64,000 nt of DNA from Rhodospirillum sp. (GTDB lineage Bacteria > Pseudomonadota > Alphaproteobacteria > Dongiales > Dongiaceae). The first letter of the stretch is position 1. Every line of letters begins with the position of its first letter. The notes beneath the pieces were generated by a model. The model saw nothing but the letters and a program-made list of their open reading frames with translations. It made no database searches and was not told where the DNA came from. Positions 44,293 to 53,563 of this stretch are shown piece after piece. Both the position numbers and the translations under genes were made by a program. Location of the stretch: assembly GCA_013822765.1 (NCBI GenBank), contig PNKY01000010.1, positions 147,925-211,924 on the forward strand, read 5' to 3'.

Positions 44293-44388
44293 GGCCCGCA
44301 GCGCCGCGGGCCGTCGCTTGAGCGCATTGGCGGGCCTGCTTCCTCCAACCGGCGCGATCCGGCCGGCGGGGGGAAGCAGGCCCGCTTT
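44293..44388 (+). terminator. Two hairpins after small lipoprotein copy 2
   Basis: A GGCCCGC...GCGGGCC stem (44293-44312) is followed by a 17-bp stem with arms GCGGGCCTGCTTCC and GGAAGCAGGCCCGC (44330-44385) enclosing an inner CCGG...CCGG stem and ending in TTT. The arrangement mirrors that behind copy 1. Confidence 0.7.
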
Positions 44389-44556
44389 GCGTCGGGCGCG
44401 CACCGGCTTTGGCGTCGTGGCCTTGGCATCGCGGCCTTGGCGTCACTGGGCGCACACTCTATATGAGAGGGCAGACGTCCCCGGTCTTCGGACGCCGATA
44501 TTCAGGCGGGCGCCGCGCGACCCGCCGCTAGGCATGATTTTCGAAAGGACCGCAGC

Positions 44557-44919
44557 ATGAAAGTTCCAGGCGCCGATCATCCGATCACGGTCACGCCGAC
44601 CAAGGGCCGCGTCCAGGTCAAGTTCGGTGGGCAGGTCATCGCCGACAGCACCCGCGCCGTGACGCTGCAGGAGGCGAGCTATCCGCCGGTGCAGTACATC
44701 CCGCGCGACGACGCGAAGATGGCGTTCTTCGAGGCCACCACCCACAAGACCCACTGTCCCTACAAGGGCGACGCCTCCTATTTCAGCCTGAAGGCTGGAG
44801 ACAAGAGCGCACAGAACGCCGTGTGGAGCTACGTCGATCCATATCCGACGGTCGCGGGAATCGCCGGCCACCTCGCCTTCTATCCCGACCGCGTGGAGTC
44901 GATCGACGTCGGAAAGTAG
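44557..44919 (+). CDS. DUF427 family protein
   Basis: A 120-residue single-domain protein with the DUF427 landmarks GRVQVKFGGQVIADS, YPPVQYIPRDDAKM, and the strongly conserved THKTHCPYKGDASYFSL. It ends VWSYVDPYPTVAGIAGHLAFYPDRV. The fold is a small beta-tent; the conserved His-Cys-Pro-x-Lys-Gly patch suggests a ligand site, but no activity is established. AAAGGACC precedes the ATG. It stands 80 bases before an ABC exporter gene and could share a transcript with it. Confidence 0.9.
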   Translation: MKVPGADHPITVTPTKGRVQVKFGGQVIADSTRAVTLQEASYPPVQYIPRDDAKMAFFEATTHKTHCPYKGDASYFSLKAGDKSAQNAVWSYVDPYPTVAGIAGHLAFYPDRVESIDVGK

Positions 44920-44999
44920 GCTTCGCGCGCGAGCGCCGGAATTCTTCCGCCAAGCGCGTTGAAGACGATTGCCCAACCGACTGCGACGATTGCCCGCCC

Positions 45000-46862
45000 A
45001 TGGCCGTGTTCCGATTTTTCGAAGGTCTGCTGCAGCCGACGGCGCTTCCTACCGAGGAAACGCCGCCGCCGGGGCTGGTGGCATTCTACTGGCACTATGC
45101 CAGGCAGGCGCGCTGGCTGGTCGGGGCGCTGTTCTGCGCCGGCTTCTTCGTTGCAGTGCTCGATTCCACCATCCCGGTGTTCATCGGTCGGGTGGTGGGT
45201 CTGGTCTCGGCGACCGATCCGGCCGCGCTGTGGCGCGAGCGATGGCACGAGCTGCTCGCCATGGCGCTGGTGCTGCTGATCGGCCGGCCGCTGGCGCTGC
45301 TGGCGCAGAACCTCATCACCAATCAGGCGATCGTCCCCGGCCTCACCAACCTCATCCGCTGGCAAAGCCACTGGCACGTGGTGCGGCAGAGCTGGAGCTT
45401 TTTCCAGAACGACTTTGCCGGGCGCATCGCCAACCGCGTGATGCAGACCGGCCCGGCCCTGCGCGAAAGCGTGGTCGCCGCCACCAACGCGGTCTGGTAC
45501 ATCACCGTCTATGGCGGCAGCGCGATCGTGCTGACCGCCAGCAACGACCTCAGGCTCGCTGTTCCGATGGCGTTGTGGTTCTGCTCCTACGTGCTTTTGC
45601 TGCGGGTTTTCGTGCCGCGGCTCCGCGACCGCTCGCGCGAGATGTCGGAGGTGCGCTCGGCGCTGACCGGCCGCGTGGTCGACAGCTACACCAACATCCA
45701 GACCGTGAAGCTGTTCGCGCGCCCGCGCGACGAGGACGCGGTGGTGCGCGATTCGGTCGACGAGCATACCGACGCCTTCCACCGGCAGCAGCGCGTCATC
45801 ACCCTGTTCGGGCTCAGCCTCGCCAGCCTCAACGCCATGATGGTGGTCGGCACCGGCGCGACCGCGGTGTGGCTGTGGATGAACCAGTCGATCACCGTCG
45901 GCATCGTCGCGATGGCGCTGCCGCTGACCTGGCAGATCGCCAACATTGCCGGCTGGGTGGCGCAGAACGTGACGGCAATCTTCGAGAATGTCGGCGTGGT
46001 GCAGGAGGGCATGCGCTCCATCGCCGTGCCGCGCCAGATGCCGGACAAGCGTGACGCCGGGACGCTGCGCGTGACCAGAGGCGAGGTGAAGTTCGAGAAC
46101 CTGCATTTCGGCTATGGCACGCAGCGCGGCGTGCTGCACGGCATCGACCTCACGATCGTGCCGGGGCAGCGCATCGGTCTGATCGGCCCCTCCGGCGCTG
46201 GCAAGTCGACGCTCGTCAACCTGCTGCTGCGCTTCTATGAGCTGGAGACCGGGCGCATCCTGATCGACGGCCAGGACGTCTCCGCCGTCACCCAGGAGAG
46301 CCTGCGCGCCAGGATCGCCATGGTGACGCAGGACACCTCGCTGCTGCATCGCTCGATCTTCGACAACATCCGCTACGGCCGGCCGGAAGCGACCGAGGCC
46401 GAGGTGCGCGCCGCGGCCGAGCGGGCCCATGCCATCGACTTCATCGAGGGGCTGGAAGATTGGGTCGGCCGGCGCGGCTTCGAAGCCCATGTCGGCGAGC
46501 GCGGTGTCAAGCTGTCGGGCGGGCAGCGCCAGCGCATCGCGATCGCGCGCGTGATCTTGAAGGATGCGCCGATCCTGGTGCTGGACGAGGCGACCGCCGC
46601 GCTCGATTCCGAGGTCGAGGCCGCGATCCAGGAACAGCTGGAAGGCCTGATGCGTGGCCGCACGGTGATCGCGATTGCGCACCGGCTCTCCACCATTGCG
46701 CGGATGGATAGGCTGGTGGTGCTGGACCATGGCCGCATCGTGGAAACCGGTACGCATGGCGAGCTGCTGGCGCGGCGCGGCACCTATTGGCGGCTGTGGC
46801 AGCGCCAGTCCGGCGGATTTCTGCAGGAGGACGTGCAGGAGTTCAGGGTCGCCGTCGAATAA
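45000..46862 (+). CDS. ABC exporter half-transporter (membrane + ATPase domains)
   Basis: A 620-residue fused exporter. Six transmembrane helices lie between about residues 40 and 340, then an ATPase with Walker A GLIGPSGAGKSTLVN, Q-loop MVTQDTSLLHRS, signature VKLSGGQRQRIAIAR, Walker B PILVLDEATAALDSE and the switch region IAIAHRLSTIARMD. It would work as a homodimer, since no partner half is adjacent. This type exports lipids, peptides or drugs; the MsbA/multidrug-like branch fits best. ATG 45000 is used; the frame is open further upstream without a ribosome site. Confidence 0.95.
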   Translation: MAVFRFFEGLLQPTALPTEETPPPGLVAFYWHYARQARWLVGALFCAGFFVAVLDSTIPVFIGRVVGLVSATDPAALWRERWHELLAMALVLLIGRPLALLAQNLITNQAIVPGLTNLIRWQSHWHVVRQSWSFFQNDFAGRIANRVMQTGPALRESVVAATNAVWYITVYGGSAIVLTASNDLRLAVPMALWFCSYVLLLRVFVPRLRDRSREMSEVRSALTGRVVDSYTNIQTVKLFARPRDEDAVVRDSVDEHTDAFHRQQRVITLFGLSLASLNAMMVVGTGATAVWLWMNQSITVGIVAMALPLTWQIANIAGWVAQNVTAIFENVGVVQEGMRSIAVPRQMPDKRDAGTLRVTRGEVKFENLHFGYGTQRGVLHGIDLTIVPGQRIGLIGPSGAGKSTLVNLLLRFYELETGRILIDGQDVSAVTQESLRARIAMVTQDTSLLHRSIFDNIRYGRPEATEAEVRAAAERAHAIDFIEGLEDWVGRRGFEAHVGERGVKLSGGQRQRIAIARVILKDAPILVLDEATAALDSEVEAAIQEQLEGLMRGRTVIAIAHRLSTIARMDRLVVLDHGRIVETGTHGELLARRGTYWRLWQRQSGGFLQEDVQEFRVAVE

Positions 46863-47041
46863 GGCACGCGCGTCGACTGGATACCCGGCAAGCAGGGCAT
46901 TCCTGGTGGATCACGCACCTTTTATTTTAGCGGCGCGCAACTCCATAGGCTGATCAGGGTTTTCTCACACGGCGCAGCCACCGACTCCCCCGGGAGCGTT
47001 GGCGCGAACACCCTGTGGCGCACCTGCTTAAGGAGTTCACC

Positions 47042-48718
47042 ATGAACAGTTCTTTCAAGCGCGCACTGCTGGCCGGCGGCTTGCTGCTCGCCAGCGCCGG
47101 CTTGAGCCTTGCCGACTACAACGCTGGGTCGGCCGCCTTCAATGCCGGCGATTACACGCGTGCGTTTCAAGAGTTCAGGCAATCGGCGTATGCCGGCAAT
47201 TCGCTGGCGCAATACATGATGGGCCGGCTCTACGCGGAGGGCCGCGGCGTCGGCGAGGACAAGCTGGCGGCCTACATGTGGTTCGATCTGTCGGCCAGCA
47301 ACGGCAACAGCCGTGCCATCACGGCGCGTGAGGCGATCGCCGCGGAACTGGATGCCGATGAGGTCGACCAGGCCCAGCAGATGGCGGCGGATTGGCGTGT
47401 CAACCGGCCGACCATCGCGACGACGCAGACGACGCCCGCCGCGACGCCGGCAACAGCCCCATATTCGCTGCGCAATGTGCAGGTGGCGCTCGGGCAGCTG
47501 GGCTACTCGGTCGGAACGCCGGACGGCGTGATCGGGCCGAAGAGCCGGGCCGCGATCCGCGCCTTCCAGGTGGATGCAGGCTTGCCGACGAGCGGGGAAC
47601 CAAGCCTCGCGCTGTACGACAAGCTGCAGGAGGCCATCGCGAAGCGCGGTGCGCCGGCCCAGCCTGCACAGCCGGCCGCATCCACGGTCAGCACCGCGAT
47701 GATCACCGAGGCGCAGACCGAGCTCCGGCGGCGCGGCTATCCCATCACCGCGATCACCGGCACCGCAAATGCCGAGACGATTGCTGCCGTGCGTGAGTAC
47801 CAGGCCGATGCCCGAATGGCGGTGAACGGGACGATCAGCGAGGACCTGCTCCGGCAGCTGCGCACCGCCCAGGTGGACAGTGACGCGATCTATCGTGAGC
47901 AGGTCAAAAAGGTCCAGGCCGCGCTCAACGCCGCCGGCTACAACGCTGGTCCGCCGGACGGCGCGCTAGGCCCGAAGAGCCGCGCCGCCATTGCGCGCTA
48001 TCAATCCGACAACGCTTTGCCGGCGACCGGCGCCATCGATGCAGGTCTCTTGGCGAGCCTCGGCATCGACACTGGCGATGGCGGCGCTGCGACTGCCAGC
48101 GCTGCTCCGACGATTCGCGAAACCCAGGAACAACTGCGAGCGCATGGCTACACCACCAGCAGCGCGAGCGGGACCCTGGATTCGGCGACGCGCGATGCGA
48201 TCCGCGCCTATCAGCGTGATGCGGGTCTTGCCGTGACGGGCGAGGTCAGCGCCGATTTGCTGGCTCACCTGCGGCAATCCGACATTCGCTACGGCGACGA
48301 TGCCGACGCGGAGCTTGCGTTGGAGATCGAGCAGCAGCTGCAGCAGCACGGCTACGCCGTCGGGGCGGTCGATGGCGTTGTCGATGTCGGCACGCGTGAA
48401 GCGATCCGGGCCTATCAGGCCGACGCCGGTCTCGCGATCACCGGCGAGGCAGACGATCCGCTGCTGGCGCACTTGCAGACCTCCGACGTGACGCCAATGC
48501 CGAGGAGCGCGCTGGTTGAAGTGCAGTGGATTCTCAACCGACTCGGATACCTCAACGGCGCGAGCGACGGTGTGATGGGGCCACAATCCACCGCCGCGAT
48601 CCGCCGGTACCAGGGCGATCGTGGGCTCACAATCACCGGCGTCCCGACCATGGATCTGCTGGGCAAGTTGCGGATGGAGCGCAACCAGGAGCCGGGTGCG
48701 GATTTCGGCTCGAACTAG
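47042..48718 (+). CDS. Exported protein with Sel1-type repeats and six peptidoglycan-binding domains
   Basis: A 558-residue protein with a signal peptide (LLAGGLLLASAGLSLA). It has a Sel1/TPR-like region near residues 20-105 (AQYMMGRLYAEGRGVGEDKLAAYMWFDLS). Six PG_binding_1 domains follow, each with the pattern Q-x3-L-x2-x-G-Y...DG...R-x-A-I-R-x-Y/F-Q and starting near residues 142, 220, 285, 358, 421 and 488. It would sit in the periplasm attached to murein; no catalytic domain is visible. AAGGAG precedes the ATG, and a strong terminator follows. Six copies is unusually many for one chain. Confidence 0.88.
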   Translation: MNSSFKRALLAGGLLLASAGLSLADYNAGSAAFNAGDYTRAFQEFRQSAYAGNSLAQYMMGRLYAEGRGVGEDKLAAYMWFDLSASNGNSRAITAREAIAAELDADEVDQAQQMAADWRVNRPTIATTQTTPAATPATAPYSLRNVQVALGQLGYSVGTPDGVIGPKSRAAIRAFQVDAGLPTSGEPSLALYDKLQEAIAKRGAPAQPAQPAASTVSTAMITEAQTELRRRGYPITAITGTANAETIAAVREYQADARMAVNGTISEDLLRQLRTAQVDSDAIYREQVKKVQAALNAAGYNAGPPDGALGPKSRAAIARYQSDNALPATGAIDAGLLASLGIDTGDGGAATASAAPTIRETQEQLRAHGYTTSSASGTLDSATRDAIRAYQRDAGLAVTGEVSADLLAHLRQSDIRYGDDADAELALEIEQQLQQHGYAVGAVDGVVDVGTREAIRAYQADAGLAITGEADDPLLAHLQTSDVTPMPRSALVEVQWILNRLGYLNGASDGVMGPQSTAAIRRYQGDRGLTITGVPTMDLLGKLRMERNQEPGADFGSN

Positions 48719-48739
48719 CCGCTCTCACATCCATGAAGG

Positions 48740-48768
48740 CCGGCGCCAGATGGCGCCGGTCTTTTTTC
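48740..48768 (+). terminator. Intrinsic terminator of the six-repeat peptidoglycan-binding gene
   Basis: An 8-bp stem, CCGGCGCC/GGCGCCGG, is followed by TCTTTTTTCT. It lies 22 bases after the stop codon. Confidence 0.9.
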
Positions 48769-48829
48769 TCGCACCGGTCGCGCACGATGAGCGATTGACA
48801 GCGCGCCGCCGCTATAGCCAAGTCGCGCT

Positions 48830-50263
48830 GTGATCGAAGACATTATCCTCTCACCCCTGGGGGCGGCCGGCGCGATCCTCGGACCGCTGCTGCATGTCGT
48901 GCTGGCCGGCGCGGTCACCGTGCACGTGCTGGAGCGCAAGCGCGACGTGGCGGCAGCCTTCGCCTGGATCGGCGTCGCATGGCTCTCGCCCATCATCGGC
49001 AGCGCGCTCTATTTCCTGTTCGGGGTCAACCGCGTGCAGCGCCGCGCCTACCGCGCCGGGCGGCGGCACAGCATGAGCTGGGTGGACGACCCGGCGACCT
49101 TTCTCAATCCGCGCCACGATCATTTCGCGCCGCTGGAGCGCGCCATCGGCGTCCTGACCGGCCGGCCGCCGCGGCTCGGCAACAAGGTCACGATGCTGCG
49201 CAATGGCGATGACGCCTATCCGCCGATGCTGGACGCGATCGCGGCGGCCAAGGTCAGCATCGTGTTCTCGAGCTACATCTTCGAGGCCGACGACACCGGT
49301 ACGAAATTCATCGCGGCGCTGAAAACGGCGCAGGCGCGCGGGGTCGCGATCCGCGTCATCGTCGACGGCCTCGGCAGCGGCTACTGGTATTCCTCGGCCT
49401 ATCAGCGATTGACGGTGGAAGGGATTCCAAGCGCGCGCTTCATGCATACATGGATTCCCTGGCGCATGGCGTTCCTCAACCTGCGCAGCCACAAGAAGGT
49501 CCTGGTGGTGGACGGACAGCGCGCGTTCATCGGCGGAATCAATATCGCCTCGGACAATGTGCTTGCGGCCAATCCGCCGCACCCGATCCGCGACATGCAT
49601 TTCGACGTGACGGGTCCGGTGGTGACGCAGATCGCCGAGGCTTTCGCGACCGACTGGCAGTTCTGCACAGGCGAGCGTCTGAGCGGCGAAGCCTGGTTCC
49701 CACCGCTCCAGGAAGCGGGAACGGCGGCGGCGCGCGTCATCACCTCCGGCCCAGACCAGGACATCTACAAGATCGAGTTCGCGATGCTGCAGGCGATCGG
49801 TTGCGCGCTGCGCTCGGTGAAGATCCTGACGCCTTATTTCCTGCCCGACGACAGATTGATGAGCGCGCTGATCCTGGCTCAGATGGCCGGCGTGACGGTG
49901 GACGTGGTGATTCCCGAGGCCGGCGATCACCCGTACCTCGACTGGGCGATGCGCGCACATATTGCGCCGCTGCTGCGCGCCGGCGGCCGGGTGTGGCGCG
50001 CGCCAAAGCCATTCGAGCATTCCAAGCTGTTCGTGGTGGATGACGGCTGGTCGCTGATCGGTAGCGCAAATTGGGACATGCGAAGTCTGCGGTTGAATTT
50101 CGAACTAAACATGGAAGTGTGTTGTCCCGAGTTCGGCGCGCTGGTTTCCGCGGCGATCGAGCGCAGGCAAGGCGAGCCGCTCACGCTGGCTGAGATTAAC
50201 GCGCGTTCATTTCCGATCCGCCTGCGCGACAGCGCTGCGAGGCTAATGCTGCCATACCTGTGA
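48830..50263 (+). CDS. cls: Cardiolipin synthase-type phosphatidyltransferase
   Basis: A 477-residue membrane enzyme. Two N-terminal transmembrane helices precede the PLDNc-like WLSPIIGSALYFLFGVNR segment. Two HKD motifs follow: LRSHKKVLVVDGQRAFIGGI near residue 225 and FEHSKLFVVDDGWSLIGSAN near residue 400. This layout is that of ClsA-type enzymes, which condense two phosphatidylglycerols into cardiolipin. The start is GTG 48830. It is a separate gene from the PLD-VTT protein 8 kb away. The following gene has its own candidate promoter. Confidence 0.93.
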   Translation: MIEDIILSPLGAAGAILGPLLHVVLAGAVTVHVLERKRDVAAAFAWIGVAWLSPIIGSALYFLFGVNRVQRRAYRAGRRHSMSWVDDPATFLNPRHDHFAPLERAIGVLTGRPPRLGNKVTMLRNGDDAYPPMLDAIAAAKVSIVFSSYIFEADDTGTKFIAALKTAQARGVAIRVIVDGLGSGYWYSSAYQRLTVEGIPSARFMHTWIPWRMAFLNLRSHKKVLVVDGQRAFIGGINIASDNVLAANPPHPIRDMHFDVTGPVVTQIAEAFATDWQFCTGERLSGEAWFPPLQEAGTAAARVITSGPDQDIYKIEFAMLQAIGCALRSVKILTPYFLPDDRLMSALILAQMAGVTVDVVIPEAGDHPYLDWAMRAHIAPLLRAGGRVWRAPKPFEHSKLFVVDDGWSLIGSANWDMRSLRLNFELNMEVCCPEFGALVSAAIERRQGEPLTLAEINARSFPIRLRDSAARLMLPYL

Positions 50264-50287
50264 GCGAGCTGTGACCTCTCACGATTG

Positions 50288-50313
50288 GGAACATTGAACC
50301 GCTCCCAACTGTT
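50288..50313 (+). promoter_or_regulatory. Candidate EcfG promoter upstream of the 863-residue membrane protein gene
   Basis: GGAAC (50288-50292), 17 bases, then TGTT (50310-50313), the same arrangement as upstream of the topoisomerase gene. It ends about 75 bases before the ATG at 50388. Confidence 0.5.
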
Positions 50314-50387
50314 TCCGTCCACGGCGTAGACTGTGCTAACCCAAGCATCGGGGCCGCAGTTCGAGTTGGAACGGAGCAGATCGAAAC

Positions 50388-52979
50388 ATGAGTTCGGGCG
50401 AGAAGGCAAAGCCGCCAGCGACTTTCGAGGAGCGCAATCCGTTCGACATCGCGCGGCGCTCCGGCCCGGAGGTCGCCGTCGAGATCGCCAAGCGCATGGC
50501 CGCCTGGAAGCAGGCGCGCAGCCGCACCAGCCCTGCGGCCACTACGACTCAATCCGGTACGAACCAATCCAGCACGATTCCAGCCGGCGACGCGAAGCTG
50601 CCGCCGATCGCCGCCCCGGTGCAGCCGGCGCGGATGCCGAAAGCCACGCGTGGATCGCAGCCGGCGCAAACTCCCACCGGTAGCGCGGGCAGTGCGGCAT
50701 CGCGCGTGCCGTATTTTGCGGTTTCCGCGACCAGGCGCGCCATGCCGGCGGCGCCGAGCCTGAAGCAGGCGCGTCCACCGGCATCGGGTAGCGATGAACG
50801 CGCCGTGCGCACCGACGAACCGGCAATCATGCCGCCCGCACCCGTGCGCGAACACCCGCCGCAGGATCAGGATGAGCGGCCGCTCCAGGCGACGGAGGCT
50901 GCGATCTTGGCGACGACGCCGGAAACGCATGTGGCCGAGCCGGCCGATGCCGCCGCGATCGAGGAAGCTCCGTTCGAGGCGCGGACAGCGTCCGCTCCCG
51001 CGCAGCCCGAAACGTCCGACTCGCATCCAATCGAGTCGGTCCCTGCCGCCGAAGCAGAGGCTCCGACGCCCGAAACGGATGAGACCGAACGCCGCCGCGC
51101 CGAAGCGCGTGCGCTCAAGGCTCGCTGGATCGCTTCGCATGATCTGGACTCGCTGCTTGAACGCCCGGCCGCCGACGCCGTCGCCAATATCGCGCAGTCG
51201 GTTGAAGTAGCCGAGGCCACGTCACGTCAGAGCGACATCGTCTCCGCGCGCGATAGCGGCACGGGCGAAGATGCAGGTCCGCTGGGCGGCGAACCCGAAG
51301 TCGCCGAAGAGGATATCGTTCGTTCGACGACGGAAGAGCCCGATGCGGCATCCGAGCCGGACACCGTTTTTGAGGCGACGACGCAGGTCGATGAACCGGC
51401 GCTCCCTGCGACGCCGCCGGCAGAGCCAGAAACAACCACCGTGCAAACGCGTCCAATCGCCGCGCTGGACAAAGCGCTCGGTCGCAAGGCGCCGACTTTC
51501 GACGCGCCCAAGGCGCCGGCGTCTGAAACGGCGCCGGTTGCGGAGCGCGACGCGGAGCCGCAGGCGCTCGACATCGCCGCGCTCGATGAGATGGCTGGGC
51601 GCAGGGAGCCGACCTTCGACGCCCCTGTCGCACGCACGGCGCCGGAGATGTCTGGTGCAGCGCCCGACGCCGGCGTCGACACACCGGATGAAATGATCGC
51701 GCCGCTGCGGGCCGAGCCTGTTGCGGCCGACGCGCCTGACGTGACGACGGCGTCCCGTGACGCGGGGGATGATCAGCCCACGCTCAGCATCGCCGCGCTG
51801 GACGCGGTGGCCGGGCGCAAGGAGCCGACCTTCGACCCTGTTCAGCCACCCGTTGAGCCGGGGGCAGCGGATGGCGCCGGAGCGGATGCACCCACCAAAG
51901 CGCCGCTCGCACCCGCGGGATCTGCGCCGTCGGCGCCGGTCGAAGCGGCGAACGAACCGCCTGCGCTCACCGTCGATACGCTTGAAGAAGCGGCCGGTCG
52001 CAAAGAGCCGAGCTTTGATGCGCCGGTGCGGCCGGCCATCGCCGCGCCCGCTGCGGCGGCCGCGCAGAAGGCGAACATCAAGCTGCGCCCGATCGAGACC
52101 CGGATCGAAGCGCGTCGTGTCGACACGCTGCGGGCCGATTCGCCGTTGACGGCGCGCCGGCCGATCTTTCCCCACATCGAGCCGGAGGAGTGGGATGTGC
52201 CGCCGGTGGTTGCGGCCCGCGCGAGCCGGGCGCGGCGCGGCACCGGCTGGGCGATCGGCCTCGGCAGCCTGCTGCTGATCGCCGGCATCACTGCGCCGGC
52301 CGCCATTTGGCAACAGGGCCGGCAGGGGCAGGATCAAGTCGCGCTGGTGACTCCCGCGCCCGCCACGCAGCAAGCGCAAGCCACGCCGGGCTCATCCGCG
52401 GCGGGCGCGACAACGGCCCAAGCGCCAACTCAATCGCCGGTTCAGGTAACGCTGCCGGCAGCGCCGCAGCCAGAGGATCCACAGCCTGAGACGCAGCAGT
52501 CGAGCGCACCGGACAACGGCCCCGCCGATGCACAGGCCGCAACCACGCTGAGCGCCATCGGCGACAGCAATGATGTGAACGAGGCGCCGATCGTCCCACC
52601 GCCGTCCCCGATGGAGACGCTTGAGACGGCCAGCACGGGCACGCCGATGGTCGCGCGTCCATTCGTGCCGGAGCAAGGCGAAGGACCATTCCTGCGCGCG
52701 CCCACCACCGGCGCAGCGACGGTGCCGGTGGCCGGCGCGCCGTTTCAGTCCGCCGCCGTTGGCGTGAAGCCGAACCTGATGGGGCAATTGAAACCGAAGA
52801 ACACGGCCGCCGTGGCGTCCGCTTCCAAGCCGGTCACTAGCAAGCCGGTGCAGCGCCAGCCGAAGCCATTCTTCGAGCAGTCGCCGGACCAGATGTTCGA
52901 AACCTTGATCGACACTTTGTCCAAAGGCCAGCCGGTCAACCCCAACACCAAGCCGGCGTCGCCCTCGAGCCGCCGTTAG
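50388..52979 (+). CDS. Long, repeat-containing single-span membrane protein of unknown function
   Basis: An 863-residue protein, mostly Ala/Pro/Glu/Thr-rich and probably disordered. The N-terminus has a helical motif FDIARRSGPEVAVEIAKRMA (about residues 19-45). Four degenerate repeats with IAALD-x4-GRK-x-PTFD occur near residues 357, 395, 468 and 529. One transmembrane helix (WAIGLGSLLLIAGITAPAAI) lies near 620-640, followed by a Gln/Pro/Ala-rich tail and a short C-terminal helix SPDQMFETLIDTLSKGQP. No signal peptide is present, so the long repeat part is inferred to be cytoplasmic and the tail periplasmic. A shorter paralogue at 61217-62155 keeps the N-terminal helix, the single span and the C-terminal helix. 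Family unknown. Confidence 0.8.
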   Translation: MSSGEKAKPPATFEERNPFDIARRSGPEVAVEIAKRMAAWKQARSRTSPAATTTQSGTNQSSTIPAGDAKLPPIAAPVQPARMPKATRGSQPAQTPTGSAGSAASRVPYFAVSATRRAMPAAPSLKQARPPASGSDERAVRTDEPAIMPPAPVREHPPQDQDERPLQATEAAILATTPETHVAEPADAAAIEEAPFEARTASAPAQPETSDSHPIESVPAAEAEAPTPETDETERRRAEARALKARWIASHDLDSLLERPAADAVANIAQSVEVAEATSRQSDIVSARDSGTGEDAGPLGGEPEVAEEDIVRSTTEEPDAASEPDTVFEATTQVDEPALPATPPAEPETTTVQTRPIAALDKALGRKAPTFDAPKAPASETAPVAERDAEPQALDIAALDEMAGRREPTFDAPVARTAPEMSGAAPDAGVDTPDEMIAPLRAEPVAADAPDVTTASRDAGDDQPTLSIAALDAVAGRKEPTFDPVQPPVEPGAADGAGADAPTKAPLAPAGSAPSAPVEAANEPPALTVDTLEEAAGRKEPSFDAPVRPAIAAPAAAAAQKANIKLRPIETRIEARRVDTLRADSPLTARRPIFPHIEPEEWDVPPVVAARASRARRGTGWAIGLGSLLLIAGITAPAAIWQQGRQGQDQVALVTPAPATQQAQATPGSSAAGATTAQAPTQSPVQVTLPAAPQPEDPQPETQQSSAPDNGPADAQAATTLSAIGDSNDVNEAPIVPPPSPMETLETASTGTPMVARPFVPEQGEGPFLRAPTTGAATVPVAGAPFQSAAVGVKPNLMGQLKPKNTAAVASASKPVTSKPVQRQPKPFFEQSPDQMFETLIDTLSKGQPVNPNTKPASPSSRR

Positions 52980-53007
52980 AAGACGGTCGAGGGCGGCTAG
53001 CGGCGCT

Positions 53008-53424
53008 TTACTGCGCGCCGAGCTGGGTCTTCACCTTGCCGATCTCTTCCATGCAGGCGGCTTCGTCACCGGCCTGGTCGAACTGGCGCGCACGATCCAG
53101 CGAGGCCTCGTCCGGCGCGCCTGAGGTGCCGTATGCGCCGGCCTGCGCGGCTTCCGCATCGGTCGGCTCGCCTTGATTTTGGCTGGCGACGTCGCCGGGC
53201 GAGGCCGCCTTGCCTTCGGTCGCCTGGTTCATGGTGTCGGTGGGCGGATGCAGGTTGCCGGTCTCGGCGACCTCGCCGGTTCCGGTCGGGCCCATTCCGG
53301 CGTCGGTGCTGGACAGCTGCTTCTGCAGCGTGTCGATCTCGGTTGAGCAGGGGCCGGCGTTGGCCGCGCCGGTTGCGAGCATCAGGCCGAGCGTCGTTCC
53401 GGCCACGAGCAATGTCTTGATCAT
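53008..53424 (-). CDS. Periplasmic Cys-ended low-complexity protein, paralogue A
   Basis: A 138-residue protein with signal peptide (LGLMLATGAANA). The mature chain begins GPCSTEIDTLQKQLSSTDAG, passes through a Gly/Thr/Pro/Gln-rich linker and ends SLDRARQFDQAGDEAACMEE plus IGKVKTQLGAQ. Two cysteines, one at each end, could form a disulfide. Genes at 55652 and 59283 have the same ends with different linkers. An AGGAGG ribosome site precedes the ATG. It converges with the 863-residue protein gene. No known family was recognised. Confidence 0.8.
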   Translation of the reverse strand: MIKTLLVAGTTLGLMLATGAANAGPCSTEIDTLQKQLSSTDAGMGPTGTGEVAETGNLHPPTDTMNQATEGKAASPGDVASQNQGEPTDAEAAQAGAYGTSGAPDEASLDRARQFDQAGDEAACMEEIGKVKTQLGAQ

Positions 53425-53563
53425 GACGATCCTCCTTCATAGCCCGCCGCTTTCAGCCGGCAATTCCCAAGCCCAGGCGGCGAGCGTAGGTTAAGCTCGA
53501 CTCTGAACAGCCAGCGGCGGCATGTGTTCGCCTGCTTGGCGGTCAAACGACGATGGGGTGGCG

